64,000 nucleotides of DNA from Andrena cerasifolii (Eukaryota > Arthropoda > Insecta > Hymenoptera > Andrenidae). Shown here one piece after another: positions 47,701 through 61,489 of this stretch. Below the pieces are notes generated by a model, which saw nothing but the letters and a program-made list of their open reading frames with translations, was not told the origin of the DNA and made no database searches. Where the stretch lies: NCBI RefSeq assembly GCF_050908995.1, contig NC_135120.1, positions 16,071,433 to 16,135,432 on the forward strand, in the 5' to 3' direction. Each line of letters opens with the position of its first letter. The stretch's first letter is position 1. Made by a program: the position numbers and the translations under genes.

Positions 47701-50700
47701 AGCAAACAGCCGGATATTTATGGAGTGAGAAGAGTTGTTAAAATTTTAAAGTTATTTGCATACATTGATAAAATACCCATTTTAAGGTTTTATCTGATTT
47801 TACTGTGTTAAAGAAAAATCTAAAAACCTTAGATTACGAATTTCAACAAAAGCTGAGGAATTAAGCTCCTGAAGCTTGGAAGAGGACTTAATTTCCTTTA
47901 ATGATCCCCAATAAAATTGAGGATTATATTCATTCAAACCGCACGTGTAATATTCTTATTTGAATCAACTTTCAATGTGCAGCTCGATCAAAATATCTAT
48001 TCTTATGATTGTCTTTTTGATCGCAACAAAATATTCTTTTGAGATTCTTTACCTATCAACGACTTTTGACGAAGAAATTTTCTGATAATAGTGGATTACT
48101 TGATACAAAGCTTTCCCATTTCGTTATCCTATTATTAGGAAGAATGGTCCAGGGCTCAAGAGCTCCCGATAAAAGTGCACATAATCGTTCACAAGTAGCT
48201 CTCAGTTTTTCAAAAGGACAATCTTGATTATATCCCTTAAGTAGCAACAGCCATTTCACCAAAGCCCACTAATTGTGTTTCCCTTTCTCCGTTAATTCCA
48301 CCATTTTTATTTCCGTGTAGCTGTCTGCCGCGAACCGCACCAGGGACGAAAAAAATTCAACTTTTCCTACCACTGGGCAATACACTCCGTCTCTCGAATG
48401 GGAACATTTAAATCCTTGATACACTTCTGCGGATAAGGTGTAAAAATTTATTATTGTTCCACGAATATTCAATGCAATGCGCACTAAAGTGTGTATTCGC
48501 AATGAAGTAGATATTACATGTTTATGCTTGACTGACAACTATTTCAAAAACTCGAATAATACTTTAGTAACAAATTTTCCCGATGAGCAGCCAATATTTC
48601 CTATTTTTTCTAAAAAAAATTGCTACAAATTGCTATATTTGCCTTCTTTTCATTCGACCTTGTTTTACAATATGCCACGAAGACAACTTTGAGTGGTTTC
48701 AAACAAAACATGCAAAAGTATTGAAATATGTAATAAAGTCACGAATAACTCCAGTATATGTTAAAAATAAATTTAGGCTTGCCGATGCCAAATTATTAGA
48801 GCGGTGTCTGTGAGACTCCGCGTCACCGTTTACGTCACAAAGTGGGACGTCACCGGTTAAGGGTTAAGATCATTATCTGCATTTACCCACCGCATTTCAG
48901 AGCTCATTTACTGCTCGAATTTCAGTTTTAAGAGCTCGTCGCGATTAGAAGCTAATTCCAAGCTGAAAGAACAGTTCCGTCAACGCGCAGCGTCCAACGA
49001 CAGGTTCGTTTTCGAGCATTTAGAAAATTCCCTTTCCCAGAGACGTCGTTACGTGACGAAGAGCCGATCGAGATGATCGGCGGAACGCATTAGAGGTGCA
49101 CGTTCCTTCTTTTTTCGTACGGTTCCATTAATCATACAAGTCTCCAGCTGAGCATCGAGATCGACCCTGCGTGACAAGTTTTGAAGCAATTAGACGCCCT
49201 TCGAAATTCCTAGCTGAGGAGTCATCGCCCCCCTCTTCCCGTCGGAACTGCTCCTAGGTTCGTTTCGCTGGGCCCTGATAGGAATCATCAAACATGTAGC
49301 CTTTGACTAATGCCTCCACCCTTGAATTTAAAGCGTAACGAATCGAGTGAACTATGCCTCGAGATTGAAATACTATTCCTCAATGAGAGCAATTATTTGT
49401 ACAGAGTGTCGTATTTGAAATTGTTAATAGAAATATGTCGGGAGATATGGGGGTTGCATATGATGACCTAAGAATCAATGAATTCTCTGATTTATATTTA
49501 TTGATTATCGATATCAGGTTCTAATTTGTCCGACCACTACACATTTGATAATTTATATGGGAAGGTGAAGTATTAATAACACAATTTTTTAAGCTCCTTC
49601 TCATTCGTGGTTTCGAAGGTTCACAAATGATATTGGCGTCCTTTGGCTCCACTACTAAAATTGTAAGAAGTACGTACAAAACAATATTTCACTTTGCCTC
49701 GCCATTTCACATTGTCCCGATTCTCCCTACTAATAAAAAATCATTTTATCCAACGCCAAATTGTTTCTTTATCATAATACGCATTCCCACATTCACAGAA
49801 CGTAACTTGTTCCTTGATTCCACCAAACGAACGATACTCTATATCTCTACAATCACCCAATGCGTGGCATTGCTCGAAACAACTCCCAACACAAAGCCAG
49901 CCTTAAGGGGTTGTACCTATAGTCAGTCGGTCGAAAAGAGACGAATGTTTGTGAATTTTTTTGGAAAAAGTGGAAGCATATATTCTTACAAAACTTTTTG
50001 CCCTTAAAAGAGCAACGTTTAAAGAACATTTGGTAATTTTTTCATAGAAAATATTTAAGTTTATAATAAAGTAACAACCGACATCCAAGAAGCCTTTTTA
50101 AAAATCTTGTGCTGCGGCGAGCACTGCCATTCGAAACCAGATTATCTAAAATCATAAAACAAAAATGATTTCGTTAGTATATTAATGTATCCTCTGATTA
50201 ACGGAGAGAATTTTCCGGAATATTAATTTAAAACAAAGTGGCGGCTATTTAAAGTTGAAATCCTGATTTTTTCGTGCAAAAATCACGCGAGAAAAATCAG
50301 GCCCCGCGCTAAAGAGAATATCACTTGTTCCCCAAATGGTTAAACACGGACCAATCCTCCAGTCTGGCCACCGGCATTTAAAATGACCCCTGTTTACACG
50401 GCCACCGTCATTATTGCCTGCTCGACACCGCGACTCCGTTCCACCGGCGTGCTTTACGGCGTCGATATTATAAGCTTATAACAGATCGGTGATCGAAAGA
50501 AAAGCGCTTTCCACCCCGTCATCGGGTGGGCCTGGAAAAGTGCTTACTCGGTACACGCGGTGGAAGCGTCGAATAAGGCGTGCCAGGGGTCTTTCTCATT
50601 TTGTCTCCGGGCAAACGCTGGCTGCCGCCACCTAACCGTATTACGATCTTCACGTTCCTGGGCCGAGTACCTTTTCGCGGGCAAGAAGAAGGAGAAGAAA

Positions 50701-51571
50701 GAGGACGGCGCGGTCAATAAGAGACCTCGTGCGTGCTGATACGAGCATATTTCGTCGTCGAGAGGGTAAAGTCTGCGGTGAAATAAGGATCCAATAACGG
50801 GCCGAGTGGACGTCGCGGAGGGTAACCTCTTGCGCTCGCACCCCCTGCGTCCGGTTAACTATCCGACAGGGGGCAAAGAGACAGGAGAAACCGGACGACG
50901 AAATTGGTCACGGCAAACATAAGGGGATATTAGCGCGGAGATCTGTTTTTTTTTGTTTCCCTCCAACCTCGACGATCCAGAGAGAAGCTTTAAAATACGC
51001 TCGTCCGCTTTCTCGCTGCGCCTCCACCCTCCTGGCGGTCTAAATGGATTAAAATAACCAAAGCTGACCAGCGAGCCGATAATTTTTATTAGTGGAAAAC
51101 CTTGTCCACGGTAAAAGCGTCTTCGAACGGATATCCAGTGGCTCCTCTGGAACAAGCTATCTGTGATAACTTTTCGGTGGGCTGCTGGGTTTGAGGAGGC
51201 TGGCTGAAAGGTGGATTGGATTCTGTGATTGGGGCTGTTAAAGGTGTATTTAGTAGATGGAAGTTTGGTAGTTGGGGAATGGGTTATCGTCAAGTGCAAG
51301 GTATTAGACTCCCCGTTTGGTTAATCTTTTTCACTGGGAATTTAGTTTCGAAAAACAAGGAGGCAGTGGTTGTTCTTGTGTAACAGCTTTCGGTCGAACA
51401 ACGGATTGTAGAACTAAATCACTGAGAGGATCGGTTCTCTTATTTCAACCCTAAGGAGAAGAAAATTTAAAAATGTGGAAGACACTGAAATATATGTAAT
51501 AAAGGAATTATTGCAATTAGCATAAACGTCTGTGACTTCTCAAGAAAATTAGCTTATTAAATACTATTATA
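44701..51571. other. Unassigned mosaic DNA
   Basis: CpG-rich islands lie at about 44880-45250, 45430-46560, 46850-47380, 48890-49330 and 50340-51200, with AT-rich DNA between. Frames up to 146 codons (50859-51299 minus) show no domain. A TTAA with a flanking G-run (49903) recalls the TTAA family ends, but the internal word of that family is absent at the expected distance. The AT-rich frames near 48477-48813 could be a decayed transposon, but I cannot identify one. Confidence 0.45.
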
Positions 51572-53981
51572 TTAAGGGGTTATTTTTAAATAACATTTTT
51601 ATAATTTATTTTCACATAAGAAAACGTCATATTTAAAAATCAAGATATGTACCTTGTTGTGTATAAATTAACTAAATGCTGTCATAGCAGAGAATATCTC
51701 AGAGATTACAGGACCGATTTGAATAAGAATTTTCAAGAATATACTTAAGACTATAATCTATACATGTAGTATTCGTCGAGACGATTTTTCGATTACTGTC
51801 TTGTTTTGTTTTTCATTAACAAAAGAAGATGAAACCTTAGGTCGTGAAATGAATTTTTCAAAATCGACGCCGACAAATACTAGAAATTCAAATCAGTTCA
51901 CTAATCATATGGATACAACGTTTTTTATATGAAAAAAAATCACAAAGGTAACCCTATTTTCCGAGCTGTGATTGGTACGTATGTAACCTCTTAAAAAATG
52001 TGGTCGTTTTTATTAATGTGATTCTCTTCAAACCCTTAGAATCCTGGAATATTCACCTGAAACTCTACATCTCTAGAAAATATGTCTGTGCAACAGTGTA
52101 CGTTGGCTTTGTATTATTTTATGCGTCCATTTCGTAATTTCCCATTTATTCTGTTGCTAGGATAATTGCAAGGATTAGAATCTACGAGCTTGCGAGAAAT
52201 TTGCAAAAATGTATCCCGCACACGGTGGGCCATGGTTCATGGTGCAACCAAGGGAACCTTATAATCCAACAAAGCTATTAAGACCTCCGTAGACCTGGAA
52301 GAAGAACGATCGTTGCCTCTTGAAACAGATAAAATCGACCGTCGCTTCTTCTGTTCATCCAAACGTGATATCATCGATTGTGGAACCATGTTCTTCCGCT
52401 CCGTGCGCGCCACTAACAAGCTCAGGAGTCGCCACACAATTAGACGCCCTTCCAGAGACGTTTCTAGGTATCGTCGACAGCTCCTTCTTACCATTACGTT
52501 TAACTAAGGTATTACAAGGCAATACTGACCAGTGGACGAGGATAAACGTTTCGCTCCCTCGACGTCGATTATTCTCACCCCCTTGGAGACTCGTGAAAAT
52601 TCTCCGAGAGCTGTTAAACGTGGAAGGGGCGTAGAAAATTCAACGACACGATTAGACGGTCAAGTGTGTTTACCCCTGTTAATCGAGCCCGAAGGTAGAC
52701 AGGGCGCACCCTTGTCGAGGAACCTTTCGGTCCTTTCCTTTTTTAAACACCCAATAGTTTGCACTCTCGCGCCGAGGCAATTCTCTTTGCCATTCCTCCC
52801 CGGAACAGATTCGATTCTCTTGTCAGATATTGAATCTTGAAGCGATTCCCGAAGAAAATCGACGGGCAAAGGAGAGGGGCAGGGGCGACGACGAGATTAG
52901 ATGGGCAAAAATGGCAGCGGCGACGGGCGAGACGTCCTAAAAGCCCGCCGAGCCCGAGTGAAACCGACCTTATTTATCATCGATATCCCTATCGGAGCCT
53001 GGAAAGGTTTTGCAGTCGGTTGTTGAAAGGAACGGTGGTTAATAGTGTCTCTTGATACCCTTAGCTGAATGTGATCAGATCGTGCTGGAGGAAATTGTCT
53101 CCCGATGGCACCTTTGCACTCTGCATCCACTGCGATAATCTTAACGCAAACTTCGATGGAACTTGGAGGATTCCTTCAAATTGACTGAACAGTATTCTTG
53201 AAGTATTTATGGTAACGTGTGTAGGATAGTGTTTGCTTTGGCACCGCTTAGGTATTTGACTTTATGAGATTCGTTTAATAAGTACCTAATTTTAATCAGA
53301 TTTTTCGAAAGTTTGGGAAGGTTCTAACTGATGTATTTTACTGTAGGTAGTAAGAAGGTTACGTTGACAGTCTAGCTCTATATTCTTCTGCAAGATTAAA
53401 GCAATTATTTATTTTACTAATACGTATAAATGGTTGATTGCCTCAAGAATTTTGAAGGGAGAAAAAGATTACAACTCTTGAATGTTTAAACATTTCTCAG
53501 ACCCCTTTCGACGGCCTATATATACGTATGTATAAGCTTACACCGTTGGAAGTCTTGAATTATCTTTGCTCACATCCTCCACTTTCTATATTAAATAACG
53601 CTTGGTACCGACAATTCTTTCTATATCATCTATTGTAACAACTAATTCTATTAATAGAATATTTGAATAATTACAACTTTAATTGAGAACAACAACGGAC
53701 CAACCCTAGTACTCGGTAAACGGAAAAATAGGTGATTTAATAGAGTTTAAGCAGCATTTTATTTTGCAGGCGGTGTTGCCAGTGCAGTCATAATTTTTAG
53801 CTCCTGATACTATTCGAAATACTTTCTGATGCTTCATGAATTAATTTTCCATTTAATTTTAATAAATGTGGCACACAGATGTCGCCACAAAATTTCAATG
53901 CAACAAATGATTTTGTTATGCCATATGGTTTTAAATTGAAAGAAATTCATTTTTCCTATTTTATATGATTAGCAGCGCCTA
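51572..53981. other. Unassigned mosaic DNA
   Basis: It begins with TTAAggggttattttt and has a tctcagagattacaggaccg box about 125 bp in, faintly like copies A and C of the TTAA family. I do not call it a copy. A CpG-rich island at about 52230-53130 holds overlapping frames without recognised products. The rest is AT-rich. Confidence 0.4.
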
Positions 53982-54245
53982 TTGAAATACATTACTGCTA
54001 CTAACTCAATTTCCCAAAGAATGTGGGTTAGTCCATTTTTGTTCTCAATGCCTCATACAGTATTATATTCAAAAGTGGCATTGGACGTACCGGCAGCATC
54101 TTTTAGCACTATTGGTAACTTATTTACAAAAGGAAATTGCATTAAAATTCTATACTATAGTATTGGCGCGTAGAACATTATCCGACAAAATTATTTGTTT
54201 AATTTTGGGATTTACAGCGTTTTCTACAAGGACTCTTCAATTGTC
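53982..54245 (+). pseudogene. hAT-like transposase C-terminal fossil with its 3' end
   Basis: The frame 53982-54173 ends in a stretch reading YSKVALDVPAASFSTIGNLF followed by TKGNCIK. This matches the layout of the hAT C-terminal dimerisation region (LSKLALDVL, IPAS, then FSTAGN, T, K-rich). The few residues between PAS and FST usual in the family, which include the SER/VERV core, appear deleted, and nothing upstream is open, so the gene is broken. After the stop, 54153-54245 matches the reverse complement of 9603-9708 up to tttctacaaggactcttcaa, which looks like the element's terminal region. Family call is from pattern memory. An alternative is chance, but the shared end with another locus argues for a transposon. 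Confidence 0.5.
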
Positions 54246-57200
54246 AACTAATCAAACATGTACCACAACCGTGCACTGCCCTAACCCAGACTACATAATC
54301 CCAGTTGTCACAAGAAGCTACGCGACTCGCCTCCTCCTCTCTCCTCGGAACGATTCACTTCATCCGTCCAACCGTCTGCTCTTCCGGCCTCACCACCGAA
54401 ATCCGGACAGGTGGTAATCGGCGTCGGTTTCCAGCGAAACCCACCTAAAATCGCTACAATGTATCGTGCCCTTAAATTAAACACAAAACATCCCCCTAAA
54501 CACGGGCCCTCCCTGGCAAAGGGGTGGTACCCTTTCGCGAGGAGGTGCCCGGGACGCGTCCCCTATCCTCCCCGCCCCAATAGGAGAAGGGAAAAAAAAG
54601 AGGTAACACGAGACCCGCAGAGTGCAGAGCAGCGCTGACAAATGCCTCGTAATAAGCCCGATTGTTCGATGCCGGGCCAATTTGAGTGGCAGCCTAGCAA
54701 TTTCGAGTACGGAAAGCTCCCACCGGAAAAGGCGATCCCGTTCGGTCCTTTTCCCTCCGCCATGGCTGGCCAGCGGCGCGCAACGTCACAATGCCACCAA
54801 ACACGCACACACAGCCCCCCCCAAAAAGGGTTGCACGCGGTGTGTGTGTGTGTGCGCACCCTATGTACCCAGCCTCTTCTTTGGCTTGGTTCCATTGGAC
54901 GACGCGGAATCGTCCCGGGAGCGAGACCCCCGTGCGCCGTATGTCGCCGTGAACGACAATTGGGGTCAGGGAACGACGAGTCGGTTTCCAAAATGTGGCT
55001 GCTCTGTGACAAACTGATCGTACACATACTAGGTGTGCGTTGCAGAAATGGGTACTCCGATTGTGGATACAGGGACGCTGAAAACATCTTCAGCTCTGGC
55101 GCTACTTGAAGTGTTCTTCAGTCTGTGACGGTTGTATTCTCTTGAATGGAGAGAACTTTTGGTACAGGTTGGTCATGAAGCAGTGTGTTACAGTTCTGGG
55201 AATAGCTCGTTCGAAACACAGTAGGGTCTTAATTATTTGAGGTAGGTGAGGGATGTGATGGTACAGATGAGGGGATTTATAGATGACGGGGCAGTGACAT
55301 TTTTGACGTTGGCGATTCTATTTTTATGGTTAAGTGATTTACATAGGTAACAAAAGAATGTAGAACGCTTTTCAACGTGTTCAATTTTATCCTTCCTGTC
55401 CATCGGTCTATAATATATTTTATTCCCCCGAAGGTATCTTCGGTATTGATAACCCTTAGCTGTCGAATTTTGCTACAATTCTTTGCTAAATATACAGATC
55501 AGTACCTCGGAAATTAGGTTTGTTGGTCCGTTCCGTAAAGGTGTGCTTGTATATTCGAATACCGAAGCATTCAAGCATCCAGTACAGTAACAACGACTTC
55601 ACTAATGAAGCTTTTACAGTGCCTGATGTTAAACCCCTTCTGATGTAAGACACTTATACTGCTCCACTTGAGTCATCTTATACAGTGGTGTACAAACATT
55701 TCCATCGATATACTTTCGCAAAGCTCACAAACCACTAAACTGTCTACCATATCGACACCAGCATCCTCAAATCCATCACTACCGCTCACCCACCGTGACG
55801 TTCGCACGTCACCGTCCTCGGGCCAGAAGTCCTTCTGTGCCGCGTATTGCCGACGATCAGTCGAATTGCGATCCCCTTCGCTTTCGCCCGTCCGTCGTAT
55901 TAGATAATCACCAAAGAACAGCGGCGAGAAGGGTGGAAGGGTGGACGAGGGAGGGCCCGCCATAGGGACTTGAAAGGTCCCGACATTCATCATCTATGGA
56001 CGTCGAGAAGGGATTCCCCCTCGCCCACGGTTCCAGTGCTCCTACAGACCGGTCGATGGTGGACCTGTGCGCGACTTCCCTTTCGAAAATTTTCTCTTTG
56101 TCACCCTCTCCTCCTCGCCCCGTCCCTTCGGCCCTTGTGTACACGCCAGGGTAAACACAATGTCAACGAGCACATTAATGTTACACTACACTCGTCGCCC
56201 CGGCTCTTTCGTGACGCTCGATCGACCATCCAGCGGATCTCTCCGGCGACTCTCTAGGAAATCGTGGCTAGAACAATTGTGCACTTCGCTGAGAGAACAA
56301 GAAAGGGCCGGGGGAGGAAGAGAGATCGGCTGGTGGATAGTTTGGCATTGTTCCACCGGCTAGCTTACGGGCCATTTGAGGCGAACAATCAATGAAAACT
56401 TGTTTCGCTTTCTTTGTCGTTTCTGATGCAAACGCGGATCGCTTGACAGACCGTCGCGTCGCCCTGTGCCTGGCCCACGCGGGACGTCCCTTTTGGTTCC
56501 TAGCTCCGGTGGGGACCTTGCGTAGTCGCGCAAGCAGAGCTGAAGGGAATCAATTGCACGGCTGCTGGCGGGACGACGATGATAATGGTACTTGCCTTTG
56601 AGAGAGAGGAACGATCGAACGAAAGCCTCGTACGGTGTTATTTCTGCCCTTGAAGCACTCCTGAGCTTCCTATTGGGTACCCCCCTCGCTTCCCCTTCGT
56701 GGATTTAAACTGGAGTAAAATGCAAAAGCTCCTTAAAGTGTTCCGCCCGCGATTTCTACACCGCGCAAGTGATTTCTTTGCACGCGAATTGTTAACTCGA
56801 TTACCTTGCTTGCCATGATTTTGACATATGAACAATGTTTAGACAATAATACACAGATTTGGTCTGTAAATTTGGAGGATTTTTAGGGGTGTCTGTCTTT
56901 ATGCTGATCGATACAGACGCGTGAGTTTTATTTTCGAATAATTTTTTATTAGGTAAATTTGGTCAAATTCGGAATAACTGAAATCTTAAATTTGAGTTTA
57001 AATTTTTAATAGCGATTTGTAATAGGAGGTCTTCTAGACTTGTTACACAGATAGCAGTGTTTTCTGGTAAATTTCCCTTGTTTATTCGCATAGTCATCTT
57101 TGTTTCACTGTCATCTAATAACTCTCCATTCCTCGGGGATACAATATATTAGCCCTCGGCAGTCACACCTATTTTTTCGAACGTAGTTGTCACACTAGGT

Positions 57201-60200
57201 CGACTCGACCCAAGCCAATTTCCAATCAGCTGCTGTTTAAAAACTATCTGTTAAATTGAGTCGCCAAAATTCTGGGATAAAGTTTGAACATAGTAGAATA
57301 TATGTTCATCGTTCAAAATTAACACTTAATGTATCCTCAAAGATATTTTACCTCAAAGTCAAATTGTGAGCCATTTTAGCAAAGTGTGACAACCGGGAGT
57401 TAAACTGCCCTCATCTAAGAACAAAGCTGCAAAACTAAAAAAAATGGTCAAATAATCAACATTTTACAAACTATGCTTCACCGTCATTCAAACTAATAAG
57501 GGTGGGTAGTGCATAAACTTCAAGCCACTAATTTGGTTCAAATTTCCCATGCAATTAATACTCAAAATATATAACAATATATTAATTAAGAATTCCCACT
57601 TCTCGAGGGGTTACGCTTTAATCTGCTCACAAAAATCGTATCAACGTTTCAAAATAAATCTGCCACCAATTTGAGTGAAAATTGCCAGCACTTGAAAATG
57701 ATTTCACTTCTTCCTTCGTACCTATCATTTATCGCGAACGTTCACATTTATGTATGAGCGTACCTAGGATAATCCAGCCGAGGCCCCGTCCTAATGGATA
57801 TGTAAATTTGTAATTTAATTGCGTCGCTGAATAATAAGTCATTTGGCCGTGCACCAAAACGCGTGCGCTGAAAACAAAGTTGCCGCAATGGAAAGCCTCT
57901 TCATTGAGGTAGAACCAGGTATTCATCGTGCGTATAGAACAGTTTTAATGGAGACGCAGCTCTTGCCCAACTTTGATCGAACGTCTTATGTATTCACATG
58001 AATATCACCCCCGAAAACTTCCCTCGCGAGGGCTTATCGGGCTCAAATTTTCTCGGGCGGCTTAGTCGTCGAGTAACTCGACCATATAATAATGGAAGAT
58101 TCGCGGAAGCTCATAAATATTTCCATGAAACCGATTAGCGACGCATCATGGCGGATGAATGAATAAAATCCTCTATAAATACCCATAGGCGCAGGAACAA
58201 AGAAACACGCGTCGAGGGAATATTCAAATACCATTGTTCCACCAGAACCTTTTAATAGAAAACTGCTTTAGTGAATCAAAGTGTTCCGTAACTAGCTTTG
58301 GTGCTTTTAAACTTTACCTCTGCTGCAAATGCCATTAAGAGACAGCTCTTTTCGTTCTCTCTTTCTTGGCGCGCTCGAGACGTTCGAGCGGACGTTTTAA
58401 ACTACAATAATTGAATAAACAGAGGTTAATGCCGGGGAATAAAAATATTCGGACGTACGAGTGAATTGGGAAAGAAGATATGTAAATTGTGAATTGCAGT
58501 TCTGGAGAACATCGCGTAGAAACTGCTGGGTTTAATAGTTTATTAATTGAAAAGCAATGAATATAGAAGCACGCAGTTTCCAATTATCAGGAGCACTACA
58601 TTACACCAGGTAGTAACAAATTCTGCCCTGTTTAAACATGGATTTCATCACAACAGGGGATAACAGGAAACAATATGGTCGGCCTAATTCCAAAACGAAA
58701 ACATTCTGCAGGAATTCCAAAAAGAAAACATTGAAAACATGAATATCTACGAAACGAATTTTATTACCAAATCGAATAATAGTTACGTTATTAGCACCAC
58801 TTGAGCTACATTTCTGCAGGGTTTCAGATTTTTTGGAACTGTCGAGTTGCCGAACTTCCCTTATCAGTACTAAATATCTGAAGAATAGAAAATTGCTACT
58901 CAAAATCTATCAAAATTAAGACAAGTGACCAGCAGTGAATACGTCTATAAATACAGATACACCAACCGAAAATTATACTCGACTCGTCCAAATGCTTTCG
59001 CGATACAAGTACTTACAGTAGATCTACCAAAAGCAAGAAACGTGACGTTAGAAACGGCACATGAATGTCGTTTAGCGGGACGTTACAGAAGATTACTGTC
59101 GTGGGACGGGCAAAAGGGTGGAGAAGCTTCAGCAGCAAAGTCGCGGTGGGCATCGGTCGGCGTCGCTGGCGCGATGATATAATGCCAGAAAGGGCACGTG
59201 ACCCACGTGCGAAATTCGAAGGAAACGGATGGAGATGCGTGATACAGTAGCCCTGCTGGCCGAGCTTCCTGCACGTTTCACGTTTCCGTGCGTGTTCGTG
59301 CATGAAGCAGACCAGAAAGGACCCCGAGCGCTCTGTTTGCAGTGCCGCCGCGGGTTTCCGAAATCACGGCTGGTCGCCACGTTTCCAGAAAAAGGGAAGA
59401 ATGACGGAAGCTGGCGAACAGACGCCAGCGTTTTCGGCGGCAGATTATTCCGTGACACCTGGATTCGTCGTGTATTTATTATCTCGTAAAGAAACGGAGA
59501 GCCATTACGTCCTTTGGAGAACCATTTTTGGGAGAACTGAAATAATTCTTGGATTATTTGAAAAGCTTTCTTCTTTCTACTTGATCGAATGTTAGTCATT
59601 TTAAGATACATGTATTTTTTTATAAAATTAAGTAGATGGATATAGGATATTCATTTCATTGGCAGGATAGTGTTTCGAATAATTAAATAGTGTTATAAAT
59701 GTTATTGGTATGTTAATGTTATTTATTCTAAGATACGTAGGTGGTTTCTTTTCAAGCATCTTTTTGTGTGTGCTTGATTTTTAAACACTTTTAATAATTT
59801 CGAAAATGAATTGACTTCGCGTTAATTTTGTATGTAAATTATAAGCGACAGCATTTGTTCCTAATGTTTCACTACTTATTCTAAGAAAACAGTGGCTTTA
59901 TTGTCGCATTGAAAATGGACTTTTTGGTATTCGGGGAACCTTAATATAACTGCCCTCCAAAATTCATTCCACAGTCGTTCCTCCTTCATTTTCTTCGTGT
60001 ACGTTTCTCCCATAATATTTCTATTCATGCATTATATAATGATTTTGTTCCCTTTCACGATATTCAGCCTATTATTTGCTCCATTTACATAACAGTAACC
60101 CTAACTCGCTCATTTCCATACATTCCATTTCTCCTATTTTTCCTTTCGTTAAACATCGATGAATACAAAACGTGGGTGTATTCTTATTTGAAGTGAAACA

Positions 60201-61120
60201 ATATACTTGAAACGAACAAAGAATCGGACAGCCTATGGCCCTGCAGTGGTGGCTATGTTTCCCTTTACAAGGTATTCAACATTTTGTTTGCTTCGTTTAC
60301 AGAATAATCGTTTCGAGCTACAACAATAAAATTCTCTCCTTTCAATGAAATATTGCTTCAATGATTTATCTAACTTCATGGTTATAAGACACGCTTGAAT
60401 TTTCTATGAAATTAAATGTTTTAAACGAGGTACACAATTAGTGCCACCATACAGTTTATATTCTGATAATAGCAAGTGTCTTAAAAATAGCCACCATATA
60501 CTTTAAACTCTGATAATGCAAATGTGAGTATATATTGCAGATTACAGCTTACCAATGAAGCATTCAAAAATCCCAAACTGAACATACACATCAGGCTTTG
60601 ATACCGTTATCCTATACCACTCATAAAGCTAATGCATTAAGATTCGGTTTGCTAGCAGCAAACACCTCTCCTTAATCATCCCCTTTACACTACCACGTAA
60701 TACAATTTTTTCCAATTTCCCCTGACATTTTCTGCCTCATTACCACTTACATCCTACGCCATATCACGAGGCTATCAACGCAATAGTGGCGTAACACCAA
60801 AACTTTTGTTTCGAGATAACGGTTAATGAAATTATTGACGTTTTTAAGTCGTTGCTTAAAATTTCTACTTCTAGGTACATAGGCATGATTTTTTACAAAA
60901 TAAATGCTAAGGCGTATATTATTAGTATATCAAATAATGACCAATGCTGCTCAGGCCAGTATTTTGCGACGTAAATCAAGAAAATGTTCAGTGCAGAAAC
61001 ACGTTTTTCTGCTCCCATTTTATATACGTTTCTGCAGCGTTGCTCAGGACACTATAGAATTAAAATTTTGCTGTATAAAAAGTGGTTCAGGCTGAAATGT
61101 CAATTCAACCAAAATTGTGG
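54246..61120. other. Unassigned mosaic DNA
   Basis: CpG-rich islands lie at about 54280-55020, 55760-56760 and 59040-59480. The 174-codon minus frame 54563-55087 lies wholly in the first island, over a (TG)n run (54840-54854) and C-runs, and has no domain. The 160-codon minus frame 59129-59611 also has none. An inverted 10-bp pair, gttgtcacac (57187) and gtgtgacaac (57386), brackets about 200 bp, but the similarity does not extend far. Confidence 0.5.
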
Positions 61121-61489
61121 GTTACGCCCAGGGTTGTCACCTTACCACCATATAAATCTCGTAGTCCCACATATTCCAACCCGAAGATTCGAATACAAAC
61201 CCGGAGATGGAAAAAGCAAAAAAAAAATAAGTTTTGTTCTCGAATATCCGGAAAACAGATGTGCAATTCTTTTAAGCTCAAACAATTCAGAATTTAAAGG
61301 TCTCCTTTTTTTAATTAATAACTTTTATTGTATATAAAATTGATAGCATTGTATAATACCACAATTTCTTATTATCTCATTTTTTTCTACAACCCGGTGA
61401 TTTTTAAAGTAAAACCGGAGTCCGGAGATTTGCTTTAAAACCCGGAGTCTCCGAGCCAAAACCGGAGAGGTGGAAACCCTGGTTACGCC
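61121..61489. mobile_element. Complete non-autonomous hAT element with 8-bp TSD
   Basis: The element runs from 61129 (cagggttgtcacc) to 61481 (ggtggaaaccctg). The ends match as inverted repeats at 11 of 13 bases. It is flanked by identical 8-bp copies of gttacgcc at 61121-61128 and 61482-61489. An 8-bp duplication with a CAGGG start is diagnostic of the hAT superfamily. The 353-bp interior is AT-rich and holds no transposase. The word ccggag occurs four times within 60 bp of the right end (61415, 61422, 61442, 61462) and once near the left (61201), as expected for subterminal transposase-binding motifs. The frame 60984-61337 runs across the left boundary and is not a gene. Confidence 0.93.

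Noticed and set aside
49903..50090. Fourth copy of the TTAA repeat family
   Set aside because: The TTAAgggg end is there, but the internal aaacgcg word is missing at about 185 bp.
54563..55087. 174-codon minus frame
   Set aside because: Lies wholly in a GC-rich island across a (TG)n run and C-runs. Other frames are open over the same DNA, and no domain is seen.
57187..57395. MITE bounded by gttgtcacac/gtgtgacaac
   Set aside because: The inverted match is only 10 bp and does not extend, and no target duplication was seen.
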